Shown here piece by piece: positions 62,739 to 64,000 of a stretch of 64,000 nt of DNA; positions within the stretch are counted from its first letter, which is position 1; each line of letters starts with the position of its first letter. Source of the stretch: Jaminaea rosea (lineage: Eukaryota; Basidiomycota; Exobasidiomycetes; Microstromatales); NCBI RefSeq assembly GCF_003144245.1, contig NW_020289975.1, forward strand, positions 1,569,496 through 1,633,495, written 5' to 3'. The notes beneath the pieces are model-generated. The model worked only from the letters and a program-made list of their open reading frames with translations, was not told where the DNA came from and did no database searches. Made by a program: the position numbers and the translations under genes.

Positions 62739-62993
62739 TCGTCGCAGTGATATGGGAGCTGCTGGCATGCTCTCGATTCCTCTCATAGATAGATAGGTGC
62801 TTGTTTGTTGTACAATACATATGTTCAGCCGCCATCTGGGAGAAAGGAGTGAGGAAGTAGCAAAAAGGCGTGAAAGCCAGATTCACAGCCTGCAGCCGTC
62901 TGCAGCCGATCAGCTGCATCAGCGCGTCGACCCCACATCCACTCACCCTTGGACCCTCAATCGTCCCTCCTCGTCTCTAAGCCACCAGCATCC

Positions 62994-64000
62994 ATGGGCG
63001 AACGTCTCACCCTCACCTACTGCACTCGGGGTGATGTGCCCCTGCGAGTGGACATCTACCCCTTCACTCCCGCGACATCGACGACATCGAAATCCTCGAG
63101 CTTCCCGCCTCCTTCGCCCTTCATCCTTTACCTCCACTCCTCGCCCAGAAATCCCTTCTTTGCAGGATCTCGCCGCCTCGTTCCTCCATGGCTGCTTGCA
63201 GTGTGCAAACAGAAAGGCTGGCCGCTGCTGTCAGCAGACTACAGGCTGGCACCAGAGGCAACGCTCGCCGACTCGTGGGAAGATGTTCGATCGCTGTGGT
63301 CCTTCATTGCGGATCAGGGAGCCATGAATTGGTGTATCACGTCGGCGGGCGGGGGCAGTGAGGCCGATTCGGGGGCAGTGTCACTTGCTGATGGATTCCA
63401 AGCTCTACAGCAGCGAGGAGGCGTCGATGCCACCAAAGGCTGCGTCGTCGCCGCTGGCGGGGCTGCCTACCTCGGAGCCCTCGGTGGAGCCCTGCTGAGA
63501 CCGGCACCCGTGTCCCTCGTCCTCACGCACCCAATCCTTGACCCGGCCTCTACCTGGTATACCACGCCATCACCACCGCTTCCTGCGACACCAGGGAGCA
63601 AGCGTCGAACCAAGCGGCTCGAGGCGGTCCTCGCCCGTGCCGGCCAAGCGGACAAGGCCATTGTAGCCGCCTCGGACCTCGAGACGTACGAAGACCAGCA
63701 GGACAGCAGTAAAAGCAGTAGCAGCAACAGTAATACCATCTTTGGCTGGGATCCCTCTCGATGGCGCTCCCGCATGACATCCCGCAGCAAGGAGCGTCCC
63801 GGCCAGATCCATGGAAAGGAGCGCTCCTCACTTTACGCAGCAGTCCGACGAAGCGGGCAGCTCCCGCAGATACTCCAGCCACCATATCGCCTCGCAGACG
63901 TCGTGGCAGGCAAGTGCGGCGTAGCGAGCAACATACCTTACCCGCCGCTGCTCCTCCTCTCAGCGGGAGACGACGAGTACATTGACCCTCTCGGCGCCGC
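62994..64000 (+). CDS. alpha/beta-hydrolase-3-type protein without nucleophile serine (incomplete at window end)
   Basis: The frame runs from the Met at 62994 off the right edge (335 codons visible), with no stop or obvious intron. It looks like an alpha/beta hydrolase of the HSL/esterase group: ILYLHSSPRNPFFAG takes the place of the HGG oxyanion motif, and SADYRLAPEATLADSWEDV is the classic YRLAPE block. The nucleophile elbow, normally GxSAGG, reads VVAAGGAAYLG: no serine is present. The acid-region block LLLLSAGDDEYIDPLGA is intact. Low-complexity Ser/Lys insertions (about 240-290) separate the halves. With HSS for HGG and Gly/Ala for Ser the protein may be a non-catalytic relative. It follows the GH88/105-like gene in the same direction. 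The catalytic His would lie beyond the edge. Confidence 0.72.
   Translation, partial: MGERLTLTYCTRGDVPLRVDIYPFTPATSTTSKSSSFPPPSPFILYLHSSPRNPFFAGSRRLVPPWLLAVCKQKGWPLLSADYRLAPEATLADSWEDVRSLWSFIADQGAMNWCITSAGGGSEADSGAVSLADGFQALQQRGGVDATKGCVVAAGGAAYLGALGGALLRPAPVSLVLTHPILDPASTWYTTPSPPLPATPGSKRRTKRLEAVLARAGQADKAIVAASDLETYEDQQDSSKSSSSNSNTIFGWDPSRWRSRMTSRSKERPGQIHGKERSSLYAAVRRSGQLPQILQPPYRLADVVAGKCGVASNIPYPPLLLLSAGDDEYIDPLGA

Overview
The window is nuclear DNA from a fungus, most likely a basidiomycete of the Ustilaginomycotina (smut or Exobasidiomycetes-type yeast). The reasons are GC-rich DNA, densely packed genes on both strands, many short introns (mostly 66-180 nt) with GTGAGT-like donors and CTGAC/CTAAC-like branch sites, long Ser/Ala/Gln-rich disordered protein regions, nuclear complex I genes (absent from Saccharomyces), and fungal-specific families (AIM18, GPC1, VFA1, PBI2, PMP3, DUF1769). 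The lineage is inferred from protein character, not from a search.

Thirty-four protein genes can be supported; most are spliced and I give exon joins in the evidence. Left part (1-12 kb): a MacroD-type ADP-ribose hydrolase, a large membrane-anchored alpha/beta hydrolase, a 57-residue Tudor-like protein, a 609-residue disordered protein with about 3 kb of gene-free DNA upstream, and an Rpd3-type histone deacetylase. Next (12-30 kb): NOP4, proteasome alpha-1, a PrpF-family protein fused to a long C-terminal extension, a B-type cyclin with a D-box and about 4 kb of gene-free upstream DNA, the SWR1 subunit Vps71, and a DUF1769 protein. Middle (30-46 kb): an unrecognised protein, a hotdog thioesterase, the protease inhibitor PBI2, LSM4, AIM18, a CCDC137-like nucleolar protein, a TMEM70-like mitochondrial membrane protein, a SOD-fold mitoribosomal protein, SFM1, BCAS2/Cwf7, NDUFA12 and a peroxisomal SCP-x thiolase. 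Right (46-64 kb): an acyl-CoA-binding membrane protein, PMP3, VFA1, a small membrane protein, NOP56, NDUFS3, a UMP/adenylate-kinase-like protein, GPC1, a C-terminally anchored Pex26-like protein, a GPI-type secreted GH88/105-like enzyme, and a truncated-by-window alpha/beta hydrolase.

There is no operon-like or defence-like system and no mobile element, virus-derived element, CRISPR or tRNA that I could recognise. The genes are mostly housekeeping; recurring themes are ribosome biogenesis (NOP4, NOP56, SFM1), splicing/RNA decay (LSM4, BCAS2), mitochondria (NDUFA12, NDUFS3, SOD-fold mitoribosomal protein, AIM18, TMEM70-like) and lipid/peroxisome metabolism (SCP-x thiolase, ACBP, GPC1, Pex26-like). 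Many are arranged as divergent pairs sharing promoters of roughly 160-430 bp. The most unusual features are the PrpF fusion with an in-frame repeat linker, an alpha/beta hydrolase that has lost its nucleophile serine, a proteasome alpha-1 subunit with a disordered insertion, an LSM4 whose start codon is an exon by itself in coding terms, and four stop-free introns whose lengths are multiples of three.
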